64,000 nucleotides of DNA from Peteryoungia rhizophila (GTDB lineage Bacteria > Pseudomonadota > Alphaproteobacteria > Rhizobiales > Rhizobiaceae): assembly GCF_004912145.1 (NCBI RefSeq), contig NZ_STGT01000001.1:682001-746000 (forward strand), read 5' to 3'. Position 1 is the stretch's first letter, and the number at the start of each line of letters is the position of its first letter. Under the pieces are notes generated by a model, which worked only from the letters and a program-made list of their open reading frames with translations, was not told where the DNA came from and did not search any database. This document shows, piece after piece, positions 43,919 through 51,965 of the stretch. The translations under genes were made by a program, and so were the position numbers.

Positions 43919-44893
43919 ATGAAAACTGCCGCAATGCTAAGCCTTGCCATGGGGCTCACCCTCGGCGCAGGTGCTGCCTTCGCCCAGGAAATCACCCTGC
44001 GCTCGGCCGACATCCATCCTGATGGCTATCCGACGGTCGATGCCGTGAAGTTCATGGGCGACCTGGTGAAGGAGCGGACCAATGGCCGCATCGCCATCCA
44101 GGTGATGAACAACGCCGCCCTCGGCTCCGAAAAGGACACGATCGAGCAGACCCGCTTCGGCGTCATCGACATGAACCGCGTCAACAGCGCGCCGTTCAAT
44201 AACCTGGTGCCGGAAACCGTCGTCTTCGGTCTGCCCTTCCTGTTCCGCGACACTGAACACATGCACAAGGTGGTCGATGGCGAGATCGGCGACGAAGTGC
44301 TCGCCGCCTTCGAACCCCATGGCCTGATCGGTCTCGCTTTCTACGACTCCGGCGCCCGTTCCTTCTACTCCACCAAAAAGCCGATCCAGAGCCTGGCCGA
44401 TCTCAAGGGCATGAAGGTTCGCGTGCAGCAATCCGACCTCTGGATCGCGATGATGGAAGCCTTCGGCGCCAATCCGACGCCGATGCCGTTCGGTGAAGTC
44501 TACTCGTCTCTGGAAACCGGCGTCGTCGATGCGGCCGAGAACAACTGGCCGTCCTACGAGTCTTCGCGCCACTTCGAGGTCGCCAAGAACTATACGCTCA
44601 CCGACCATTCGCTGACCCCCGAAATCCTCACCATTTCGAAGGTGACCTGGGACAAGCTGACCCCGGAAGACCAGACGGTCATCCGGGCAGCCGCCAAGGA
44701 ATCCGTCGGCAAGATGCGTGAACTCTGGCAGGCCCGCGAAAAGGCATCGGAAGAGAAGATCCGCGCCTCGGGTGCCAACATCATCACCGTCGACAAGGCC
44801 GAATTCTCTGCTGCCATGCAGCCGGTCTACGACAAGTTCATCACCGATCCCAAGATGAAGGACCTCGTCGAGCGCGTCCGCGCCGTCAAGTGA
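43919..44893 (+). CDS. TRAP transporter solute-binding protein (DctP family), probably uronate-specific
   Basis: A 324-residue periplasmic protein: signal peptide MKTAAMLSLAMGLTLGAGAAFAQ, then TRAP-P features (SADIHPDGYPTVDAVKFM; FGLPFLFRDTEHMHKV; the substrate-carboxylate Arg region DLKGMKVRVQQSDLWIAMMEAFGANPTPMPFGEVYSSLETGVVDAAENN). AGAGGAGGAAG precedes the ATG; the longer frame from 43784 runs back into gli. Together with the Q and M genes it would take up galacturonate or glucuronate. Confidence 0.92.
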   Translation: MKTAAMLSLAMGLTLGAGAAFAQEITLRSADIHPDGYPTVDAVKFMGDLVKERTNGRIAIQVMNNAALGSEKDTIEQTRFGVIDMNRVNSAPFNNLVPETVVFGLPFLFRDTEHMHKVVDGEIGDEVLAAFEPHGLIGLAFYDSGARSFYSTKKPIQSLADLKGMKVRVQQSDLWIAMMEAFGANPTPMPFGEVYSSLETGVVDAAENNWPSYESSRHFEVAKNYTLTDHSLTPEILTISKVTWDKLTPEDQTVIRAAAKESVGKMRELWQAREKASEEKIRASGANIITVDKAEFSAAMQPVYDKFITDPKMKDLVERVRAVK

Positions 44894-44900
44894 GATAACG

Positions 44901-44936
44901 AACCGGCCGCATCTCAGATGCGGCCGGTTTTTTCTT
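44901..44936 (+). terminator. hairpin terminator/attenuator between TRAP P and Q genes
   Basis: Fourteen-bp inverted repeat (AACCGGCCGCATCT and its complement) around one base, followed by TTTTTCTT. Partial stop here would leave much more P than Q and M message, as a TRAP system needs. Confidence 0.8.
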
Positions 44937-44958
44937 ATCCTGGATTTCGGAGGGATCC

Positions 44959-45486
44959 ATGTCGCGTTTCATGCGGGCCATCAGGCCCGGCCTGCACTGG
45001 TTGAGCCTCGCCTGCCTCTATCTGGCCGGCATCGGCGTGGTCCTGATGACCCTGATCATCGGCTGGCAGGTCTTCGGTCGATATGTGCTCAACGATACAC
45101 CGAGCTGGTCTGAACCCCTGTCTCTGCAACTGATGTCCTGGTTCATTCTGCTAGGTGCCGCCGTCGGCGTGCGCGAAAGCGTGCATCTGGGTCTCGACAT
45201 CGTGCGCTACAACATGGCGCCCCGCGTGCAGCGTCTGATGGATCTCGTCAGTCTCGGCCTCATCTGCGGCTTTGGAGGCGCCATGTCCTACTACGGCACG
45301 CAGCTGGCCATGGGCACCTGGACGGCACGCATTCCGGTTCTCGGTTGGCCGGGCGGGATCGACTTCATTCCCCTCATCGTCGGCGGCGCCTTGATCTCCA
45401 TTTTCGCGCTCGAACGCTTTATCGACACGTTTCTCGCACCCGTCGCTGCAATGAGCGACGAGGTTGCCAAGGCCGAGGTGCATTGA
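44959..45486 (+). CDS. TRAP transporter small permease (DctQ family)
   Basis: A 175-residue protein with four membrane helices and the DctQ pattern (CLYLAGIGVVLMTLIIGWQVFGRYVLNDTPSWSEPLSLQLMSWFILLGAAVGVRESVHLGLDIV). TTCGGAGGGATCC gives a strong ribosome site. The stop overlaps the M-subunit start (TGATG). Confidence 0.9.
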   Translation: MSRFMRAIRPGLHWLSLACLYLAGIGVVLMTLIIGWQVFGRYVLNDTPSWSEPLSLQLMSWFILLGAAVGVRESVHLGLDIVRYNMAPRVQRLMDLVSLGLICGFGGAMSYYGTQLAMGTWTARIPVLGWPGGIDFIPLIVGGALISIFALERFIDTFLAPVAAMSDEVAKAEVH

Positions 45487-46766
45487 TGGCTTACTCGATC
45501 CTCTTCGGCACCTTCGCCATCCTGATGGTTCTCGGCATGCCGATCGCATTCTGCCTCGGCATCGCCTCGTTCGCCACGGTGCTGTATCTCGGCATTCCGC
45601 CGATCGTGATTTTCCAGCAGCTCAATTCTGGCATGAACGTGTTTGCCATGATGGCGATCCCGTTCTTCATCTTCGCCGGTGACCTGATGGTCCGCGGCGG
45701 CATTGCCTTTCGGCTTGTGCGCTTCGCCTCCGGCTTCGTCGGCCATTTGCGCGGCGGCCTCGGACAGGTCAACATCGTGTCATCCATGTTGTTTGGCGGC
45801 ATTTCAGGGTCAGCCGTCGCCGACGCGTCCGCAATCGGTGGCCTGATGGTTCCGCAGATGGCAGCGCGCGGTTATGACCGAGGCTATGCCGTCAACGTGA
45901 CGATCAGCTCTGCCCTCATCGCCCTGTTGATCCCGCCGTCGCACAACATGATCCTCTATTCGATCTCCGCCGGCGGCACCGTCTCGGTCGCGGACCTGTT
46001 CACCGCCGGCATCATTCCCGGCATGCTGCTGACCATCGCCCTAATGATCACCGCCTATGTGGTGGCACGCAAACGCGGCTATCCTGCTGAACCCTTCCCG
46101 GGCCTTAGCAAGCTGCTGGTCTTCTTCGTCGCAGCTTTGCCTGGCTTGCTGCTGATCGCTATCATTTTCGGTGGTGTAAGGTCCGGCATTTTCACCGCGA
46201 CCGAAAGCTCGTGCATCGCGGTCATCTATGCCTTTCTGGTCGCCGTGCTCGTGTATCGCGAGCTGAACTGGAGCGGCTTCGTCGAAGCGATCCTCGGGGC
46301 CGTGAAGACGACCTCGCTCGTCCTTCTGGTGATCGGCATGGCGGCTGCCTTCGCCTGGCTGATGTCCTTCCTGCAGGTTCAGCTCACGCTCATCCAATTG
46401 GTCAAATCGATCTCGGACAATCCGATGGTCGTGCTTCTCCTGATCACGGTCGCGCTGCTGGTGCTCGGCACCTTCATGGACATGGCGCCGCTGGTCATCA
46501 TCACCACGCCGGTCTTCCTGCCGATCGTCCAGGCCTTCGGCATCGATCCGGTGCATTTCGGTGTCATCATGATCCTGAATGCCGGTATCGGCCTGATCAC
46601 GCCGCCCGTCGGGACCGTGCTGTTCGTCGGCTGCGCCGTCGGCAAGATCACGATCCGGGAAGCGATGCAGACGATCTGGCCGTTCTTCGGAGCCTGCGTG
46701 GCCGTGTTGTTGATGGTCACCTTCATTCCGGAACTCTCGCTCTGGCTTCCGGCCCAGTTCAAGTGA
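45486..46766 (+). CDS. TRAP transporter large permease (DctM family)
   Basis: A 426-residue membrane protein with about 12 helices. Conserved DctM stretches: NSGMNVFAMMAIPFFIFAGDLMVRGGIAFRLV, GLGQVNIVSSMLFGGISGSAVADASAIGGLMVPQM, LLIPPSHNMILYSI, PPVGTVLFVGCAVGKITI. The ATG at 45486 overlaps the Q stop by one base; the longer frame from 45345 lies inside the Q gene. Confidence 0.92.
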   Translation: MAYSILFGTFAILMVLGMPIAFCLGIASFATVLYLGIPPIVIFQQLNSGMNVFAMMAIPFFIFAGDLMVRGGIAFRLVRFASGFVGHLRGGLGQVNIVSSMLFGGISGSAVADASAIGGLMVPQMAARGYDRGYAVNVTISSALIALLIPPSHNMILYSISAGGTVSVADLFTAGIIPGMLLTIALMITAYVVARKRGYPAEPFPGLSKLLVFFVAALPGLLLIAIIFGGVRSGIFTATESSCIAVIYAFLVAVLVYRELNWSGFVEAILGAVKTTSLVLLVIGMAAAFAWLMSFLQVQLTLIQLVKSISDNPMVVLLLITVALLVLGTFMDMAPLVIITTPVFLPIVQAFGIDPVHFGVIMILNAGIGLITPPVGTVLFVGCAVGKITIREAMQTIWPFFGACVAVLLMVTFIPELSLWLPAQFK

Positions 46767-46795
46767 TCCTCCATTCTCCCGAAGAGGATCCATAG

Positions 46796-46816
46796 ACAGG
46801 GGCTTCGGCCCTGTCA
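46796..46816 (+). terminator. weak terminator of the uronate/TRAP operon
   Basis: GACAGGG / CCCTGTC stem with a 7-nt GC-rich loop, 29 bp beyond the M gene stop, followed by ATTCTTT. Confidence 0.55.
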
Positions 46817-46952
46817 TTCTTTGCGTCGACACTATGTACAAAACGTCATCTCACTTTGCACATCAAGCTGCGCAAACTGGCAGATTATCGCCGTTTCGAT
46901 TGCGCCTGAGCCCCGCTAGACTGCTCGCACCTTCCTCTTCAACCGGTGGATC

Positions 46953-48005
46953 ATGACAGCGCCAGCCCCTTCGGACAAAGCCCTCGTCCCCTTCGTCAGC
47001 GTCGAGAACATGATGCGGCTCGTGCATCACATCGGGATCGAGCGCGTGCTCACCGAGCTGACCGACGTGATCGAAGCCGACTTCCGCCGCTGGGCTCTGT
47101 TCGACAAGACGCCGCGTGTCGCCTCGCATTCGCGGGAAGGCGTGATCGAGCTGATGCCAACGTCGGACGGCGAGATCTATTCGTTCAAATATGTGAACGG
47201 CCATCCGAAGAACATGGCGGAGGGCCTGCAGACTGTCACCGCCTTTGGCCTGCTCGCCGACGTCTCGACCGGCTATCCTGTGCTGTTGACCGAGATGACC
47301 TTGCTGACGGCGCTGAGAACAGCGGCAACGTCAGCCATGGCCGCGCGACACCTGGCACCCAAGGGTGCCACGACCATGGCGATGATCGGCAATGGTGCCC
47401 AGGCGGAGTTCCAGGCGCTGGCGATGAAGGCGGTGCTGGGGATCACCCATGTCAGGCTCTTCGACATCGATCCGAAGGCCACGGAGAAGACCCGGCGCAA
47501 CCTCGAGGGCTCGGGCCTGCATGTCACGGCCTGCGCAACGTCGCAGGCCGCGATCGAAGGTGCGCAGATCATCACCACCTGCACGGCCGACAAGCAATAT
47601 GCCACCATCCTGACGGACAACATGGTCGGCGCCGGTGTGCACATCAACGCGATCGGCGGCGACTGCCCCGGCAAGACCGAGCTGCATCGCGATATCCTCG
47701 CCCGCGCCGACACATTCGTCGAATATCCGCCGCAGACGCGGATCGAAGGCGAGATCCAGCAGATGGATGCCGACTATCCCGTGACCGAGCTCTGGCAGGT
47801 CGTGACAGGTGAAGTCGAAGGGCGGCGGGGCGACAAGCAGATCACGCTGTTCGACAGTGTCGGCTTTGCGATCGAGGACTTTTCGGCATTGCGCTACGTG
47901 CGCGAGCGCGTGCGCGGGACCGCCTTCTTCCAGTCCGTCGACCTGATCGCCGATCCGGACGATCCGCGCGACCTGTTCGGGATGCTCCAGCGGGCCAGAG
48001 ACTGA
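46953..48005 (+). CDS. ocd: ornithine cyclodeaminase
   Basis: A 350-residue OCD/mu-crystallin family protein that turns L-ornithine into L-proline and ammonia with bound NAD. Seen: FVSVENMMRLVHHIGIERVLTELTDVIEADFRRW, the substrate Arg/Lys region SFKYVNGHPKN, LLTALRTAATSAMAARHLAPKGATTMAMIGNGAQAEFQALAM (Rossmann loop) and NAIGGDCPGKTELHRDIL with the catalytic Asp. GGTGG precedes the ATG. Monocistronic; no arginase or arginine gene is nearby. Confidence 0.9.
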   Translation: MTAPAPSDKALVPFVSVENMMRLVHHIGIERVLTELTDVIEADFRRWALFDKTPRVASHSREGVIELMPTSDGEIYSFKYVNGHPKNMAEGLQTVTAFGLLADVSTGYPVLLTEMTLLTALRTAATSAMAARHLAPKGATTMAMIGNGAQAEFQALAMKAVLGITHVRLFDIDPKATEKTRRNLEGSGLHVTACATSQAAIEGAQIITTCTADKQYATILTDNMVGAGVHINAIGGDCPGKTELHRDILARADTFVEYPPQTRIEGEIQQMDADYPVTELWQVVTGEVEGRRGDKQITLFDSVGFAIEDFSALRYVRERVRGTAFFQSVDLIADPDDPRDLFGMLQRARD

Positions 48006-48021
48006 GAGCGGGCCTTCCGGC

Positions 48022-48579
48022 TCAGGCGGGGCTCAGCAGGATTTCCTCAGCTTCTTCACGCTCCATGTCGAGCACACGCTTGGCCAGATCGAAGCCGAAA
48101 CCCTGGCGGGCGAAGGACGCGATCTCCTTGCTCCAGCGGGCATCGTCGGCTTCAACATCCGGCCGGCGGAATGGCCCGAAAGCCTTCTTGCGCGCGTAAA
48201 CGACGGCCGAGCGAAAATCATCCGCGTCCACGAGAACGGCCTCGACGATACTGCGGTCGACACCCTTCTCAGCCAGTTTGCGGGCAATCGCACGCTTGGA
48301 GCGGCCGCTGCGTGCCGCCGAATTCGCGCGGATCTCGGCATAGTTCTGGTCGTCCAGCGCCTTCATGCTGCGCCCGAAGGCAAGGGCCGTCTCCGCCAGC
48401 GCATTCAGCTGCGGCTCACTGATATCCTCGAACTTGCTGCGCGCCTTACGCCTGATGGCGTCAGCGAGTTCGCGTTCGGTCATCATGCGCTTGGCGAGCC
48501 GGTAGGCAGCCGAGTTCTTCGCCCAGGCCAACATGCGTGGCGTCGGCTGATCTTCAGTGGCTTTCGACGGTTCGTCCAT
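48022..48579 (-). CDS. recX: RecX family regulatory protein
   Basis: A 185-residue, helix-rich, basic and acidic protein with RecX patterns: AAYRLAKRMMTERELADAIRRKA, ALAFGRSMKALDDQNYAEIRANSAARSGRSKRAIARKLAEKGVD and FARQGFGFDLAKRVLDME. RecX binds RecA filaments and limits RecA activity. In many bacteria it lies beside recA; here it stands alone, tail to tail with ocd (16 bp). GGGAG lies ~10 nt before the ATG. Confidence 0.83.
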   Translation of the reverse strand: MDEPSKATEDQPTPRMLAWAKNSAAYRLAKRMMTERELADAIRRKARSKFEDISEPQLNALAETALAFGRSMKALDDQNYAEIRANSAARSGRSKRAIARKLAEKGVDRSIVEAVLVDADDFRSAVVYARKKAFGPFRRPDVEADDARWSKEIASFARQGFGFDLAKRVLDMEREEAEEILLSPA

Positions 48580-48639
48580 GGACCCGGTCTCCCAACTTCG
48601 CGGGCGATCGTCAACAGGCTTCTGGACGGTCGGGATCGG

Positions 48640-49362
48640 TCAATGAGACCGCAGCCACTCCGCAAGCTCGGCTTCGGCGCGTTCCAGGGCACTGTAGTTC
48701 AACAGCTTGCGCAAAAGCGCGACTGTCACCGCCCTTGCCCTCAGATTGAAGCGCCCCTCGTCGCTGTCCTCGACAGACATCTGGTACACGCCGAGCTTTT
48801 CGTAGAGCTGCTGAAGGCGGTTCTGGACGCTACGGATCGACAGGCCACGGCGGCGGGCGATCGTACGGTCGGTGAGGCCGAGCGCGATGTCGACGAGGAT
48901 CTCGTATTCGCTGTCGCTGAAGCCACGCACCTGGCCGAGGCTCTTCTGCTGCATGCCGCGCACCTCGCGGTCGATGACGCATTGTGCCTCGACGAAGATG
49001 CTGCGGAGCGCGAGCTTGAGGCGCTCGTCGGAAGCCGATTTGAGCACGTAGCCGTAAGCCGCGCCATCCGGCACGATGCGGGAGACGCCGCGGACATAGG
49101 CTTCGTCGGAATAGTTCGACCAGAAGAGGATGCGGGTATCGGGCCGCTCCTTCCAGATGGTGCGCGCCGCCTCGATGCCGTTGCGGGCGTTCATCTGCAG
49201 GTCCATGACAACATGGGCGGACTTGTGGTCGCGGGCAAGGCGCTCGCCTTCCGCCCCATTGCCGGCTTCGATGACCTTGTCGCATTCGGGAAGGGCGGCA
49301 CAGACAGCCTCCAGCAAATAGGACCGATGCAGCGGATCGTCTTCGACGATGAGAACCTTCAC
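48640..49362 (-). CDS. NarL/LuxR-type response regulator
   Basis: A 240-residue protein: receiver domain with acidic pocket (VEDD at 7-9) and phospho-acceptor D54 (VVMDLQMNARNG), then a LuxR helix-turn-helix (FSDSEYEILVDIALGLTDRTIARRRGLSIRSVQNRLQQLYEKLGV). It starts with GTG overlapping the kinase stop (GTGA), so the pair is co-translated. It probably controls the divergent ABC transporter; a 22-bp palindrome lies in that gap. Confidence 0.9.
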   Translation of the reverse strand: MKVLIVEDDPLHRSYLLEAVCAALPECDKVIEAGNGAEGERLARDHKSAHVVMDLQMNARNGIEAARTIWKERPDTRILFWSNYSDEAYVRGVSRIVPDGAAYGYVLKSASDERLKLALRSIFVEAQCVIDREVRGMQQKSLGQVRGFSDSEYEILVDIALGLTDRTIARRRGLSIRSVQNRLQQLYEKLGVYQMSVEDSDEGRFNLRARAVTVALLRKLLNYSALERAEAELAEWLRSH

Positions 49363-50603
49363 TTCATGTCCTCCAGCAATCCCGCCTTGGCGAGGGTGAG
49401 CGGCATCTGTACTCGCATCACTGTGCCTTTGCCCTCGCGCGCCGTGCCCAGTGTCAGCTTGGCGGAAATCAGCCGCGCCCGCGTCACCATATTGTCGATG
49501 CCGCCGCCGGCGCTGCGATCCGAGCGGGAAAGCCCCTGCCCGTCATCGGCCACCTCAATCGTCAGGGCATGTGCCGTACGCTTCAACTTCAACTCCAAGA
49601 CATTTGCCTGCGCATGGCGCACGGCGTTGTTGATGGCTTCCTGCGCAATCCGGAACAGGGCGATGCGGACAGACTGATCGATGGTGTCGATCAGACCATC
49701 CGTGTCGTCGCTGAGGCTCCAGGCAAGCTGCGAGCCGTGATCGCGCACGGCGCGGTCGAGATGGTTCTCGATGGCATGGGCAAAGCCGAAGAGCTGCAGG
49801 ACTGAGGGTTTGGCCTCCTCGATGATTTCCCGAAGATCCTGCATGCAATGCTGCAGACCGCGTCCGACCGGCTCCAGCGCCTCTCCCTTCACCTCGCCTT
49901 CCTGCATCAGCCGATCGATTCGCCGCGACAGGCGGGTGAGGTCGGCGAGCGTCTGGTCATGCAGATCCATGCCGATGCGCTGACGCTCGCGTTCCAGGGC
50001 TTCCGTCAGGCTCAAGGCACCGGCCCGCAGCCCCTCCTCGCGGGCGCGCGCCTCGGCTTCGACGATCGCCGATTGCTTGGCCTGTTCGGCGGCTCTCAAG
50101 GCAAAGAAGTAGGGCGCGAGCAGATCGGCGATCGACTGGGCATTGGCCACGTCCTGCTCGGTGTAGAAACCGACCGCATGCGACGAGCAGCTGAGCGCGC
50201 CGATGACCTCACCGCGCACCTTGAGCGGCACATGGAGACGGCTGCGCAGATTGTGCTCGAAGATCGGGCGGGTGAAGGGCGTGTCGACGTGGTAGCGCGT
50301 CTCCTGCTGGGCATCATCCGTCAGAAGGAAGTCGATCTCGCCCCAGAGCAGGGTGCGGATCGGGCTGCTCGCCACGGGAGCGGGCGTGGTCTGACCCCAG
50401 AAGGTGTCGAGGCCGGTCTCGTAAGCCGTGTGATAGAGGCCGTTGACCATGGTGATGCAGACATCGAGGTGGTCATGCGGCACGATATGCGATACTTCAA
50501 CGCCCACGGCCTTAATGGCCGAGCGGAAATCGAGCTGACCGGCCAGGAGCCGCGAAATGCCGAGATAGTGATCGAGCAGCGCTGACGGCGCGATCTTGAG
50601 CAT
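49359..50603 (-). CDS. GAF-domain sensor histidine kinase (HisKA_3 type)
   Basis: A 414-residue cytosolic kinase without membrane helices or signal peptide. Residues ~20-170 form a GAF-like sensor (FRSAIKAVGVEVSHIVPHDHLDVCIT; SRLHVPLKVRGEVIGALSCSSHAVGFYTEQDVANAQSIADLL). A coiled-coil linker follows, then HisKA_3 with phospho-acceptor H215 (ERERQRIGMDLHDQTLADL) and an HATPase domain (IAQEAINNAVRHAQANVLEL; IEVADDGQGL). GGGGAGGACATC precedes the ATG. Divergent from a sugar ABC operon, its likely target. The signal is unknown. Confidence 0.9.
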   Translation of the reverse strand: MLKIAPSALLDHYLGISRLLAGQLDFRSAIKAVGVEVSHIVPHDHLDVCITMVNGLYHTAYETGLDTFWGQTTPAPVASSPIRTLLWGEIDFLLTDDAQQETRYHVDTPFTRPIFEHNLRSRLHVPLKVRGEVIGALSCSSHAVGFYTEQDVANAQSIADLLAPYFFALRAAEQAKQSAIVEAEARAREEGLRAGALSLTEALERERQRIGMDLHDQTLADLTRLSRRIDRLMQEGEVKGEALEPVGRGLQHCMQDLREIIEEAKPSVLQLFGFAHAIENHLDRAVRDHGSQLAWSLSDDTDGLIDTIDQSVRIALFRIAQEAINNAVRHAQANVLELKLKRTAHALTIEVADDGQGLSRSDRSAGGGIDNMVTRARLISAKLTLGTAREGKGTVMRVQMPLTLAKAGLLEDMK

Positions 50604-50668
50604 GATGTCCTCCCCGCGACCACTCCCACGGCCGCATCTCCTTCATAACACATCTCGATAGGGTGGTC

Positions 50669-50690
50669 GTCCTGCGGGATCCCGCAGGAC
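50669..50690. promoter_or_regulatory. 22-bp perfect palindrome between kinase and ABC operon (candidate response-regulator operator)
   Basis: Arms GTCCTGCGGGA and its exact complement, no spacer. The same words recur just downstream as TCCCGCA (50701-50707) and GTCCTGC (50711-50717), which suggests a cluster of binding sites. It lies 66 bp before the kinase start and ~170 bp before the ABC operon. Confidence 0.5.
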
Positions 50691-50861
50691 TTTGCGTAAT
50701 TCCCGCAAACGTCCTGCCGTCCCCAACCTGTACAGGCGTCCCTGTTGCCTCCATCCTGATCCTGCCGAGAAGAGGAACTCGGCGGGGAATTCAGACCGGG
50801 CCACGTCCGGCTGTTTGGAGGAAACCGGGGCCTAGAGCGCCGGACAACAGGGAGTGAGATC

Positions 50862-51878
50862 ATGAAGACCAGCAGATACCTTCTGGCGAGCGCGGCACTG
50901 TGCCTTATCGCCACATCCATGCCCGCAATGGCCGATACCTCGGCCAAGAAGATTGCCCTTTCGAACAACTATGCCGGCAATTCCTGGCGCCAGGCCATGC
51001 TGACCAGCTGGGAAAAGGTGACCGGTGAGGCCGTGAAGGCCGGACAGGTCGCAGCCGCCGACGCCTTTACCACCGCCGAGAACCAGGCGACCGAACAGGC
51101 AGCCCAGATCCAGAACATGATCCTGCAGGGCTACGACGCGATCGTCATCAACGCGGCTTCGCCAACGGCACTGAACGGCGCCGTCAAGGAAGCCTGTGAC
51201 GCCGGCATCACCGTCGTCTCCTTCGACGGTATCGTCACCGAACCTTGCGCCTGGCGCATCGCCGTCGACTTCAAGGAAATGGGCCGCAGCCAGGTCGAAT
51301 ATCTCTCCGGCAAGCTGCCGCAGGGCGGCAATCTGCTCGAAATTCGCGGCCTGGCCGGCGTCTTCGTCGATGACGAAATCTCGGCCGGCATCCATGCCGG
51401 TGTCGAGCAGTTCCCGCAGTTCAAGATCGTCGGCTCCGTGCATGGCGACTGGGCGCAGGACGTGGCCCAGAAGGCCGTCGCCGGCATTCTGCCGAGCCTG
51501 CCGGAACTCGTCGGTGTCGTGACCCAGGGTGGTGACGGCTATGGTGCCGCCCAGGCGATTGCGGCTGCCAACCGTCCGATGCCCGTCATCGTCATGGGCA
51601 ACCGCGAAGACGAGCTGAAGTGGTGGAAGGAACAGAAGGACGAAAACCAGTATGAGACCATGTCGGTCTCGATTGCACCCGGCGTATCCACGCTCGCCTT
51701 CTGGGTCGCCCAGCAGATCCTCGACGGCAAGGAAGTGAAGAAGGACCTCGTCGTTCCCTTCCTGCGCATCGACCAGGACAATCTCGAAGCCAACCTGGCC
51801 AATACCCAGGCAGGCGGCGTCGCAAACGTCGAGTATTCGCTCGAAGACGCCCAGAAGGTGATCGCATCCGCCAAGTGA
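50862..51878 (+). CDS. sugar ABC transporter substrate-binding protein (RbsB-like)
   Basis: A 338-residue periplasmic protein with signal peptide (KTSRYLLASAALCLIATSMPAMA) and a type I sugar-binding fold (KIALSNNYAGNSWRQAML; ENQATEQAAQIQNMILQGYDAIVINAASPTALNGAVKEACDAGITVVSFDG; GVVTQGGDGYGAAQAI). GGGAGTGAG precedes the ATG. First gene of a five-gene operon (binding protein, ATPase, two permeases, lactonase). The sugar is not clear from sequence. Confidence 0.92.
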   Translation: MKTSRYLLASAALCLIATSMPAMADTSAKKIALSNNYAGNSWRQAMLTSWEKVTGEAVKAGQVAAADAFTTAENQATEQAAQIQNMILQGYDAIVINAASPTALNGAVKEACDAGITVVSFDGIVTEPCAWRIAVDFKEMGRSQVEYLSGKLPQGGNLLEIRGLAGVFVDDEISAGIHAGVEQFPQFKIVGSVHGDWAQDVAQKAVAGILPSLPELVGVVTQGGDGYGAAQAIAAANRPMPVIVMGNREDELKWWKEQKDENQYETMSVSIAPGVSTLAFWVAQQILDGKEVKKDLVVPFLRIDQDNLEANLANTQAGGVANVEYSLEDAQKVIASAK

Positions 51879-51904
51879 TCGAATGGAAAACCTCCCCGGA
51901 CCGT

Positions 51905-51920
51905 CCGGCCTTCGGGCCGG
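51905..51920 (+). other. intercistronic UUCG hairpin after the binding-protein gene
   Basis: CCGGCC-TTCG-GGCCGG: a GC stem with a stable tetraloop and no T-tract. Probably protects the binding-protein message from 3' decay rather than stopping transcription. Confidence 0.55.
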
Positions 51921-51965
51921 GCGAGATGGGGAACCTTTGGCGCGTGAGTGAGAGAGTTGTGCAGT

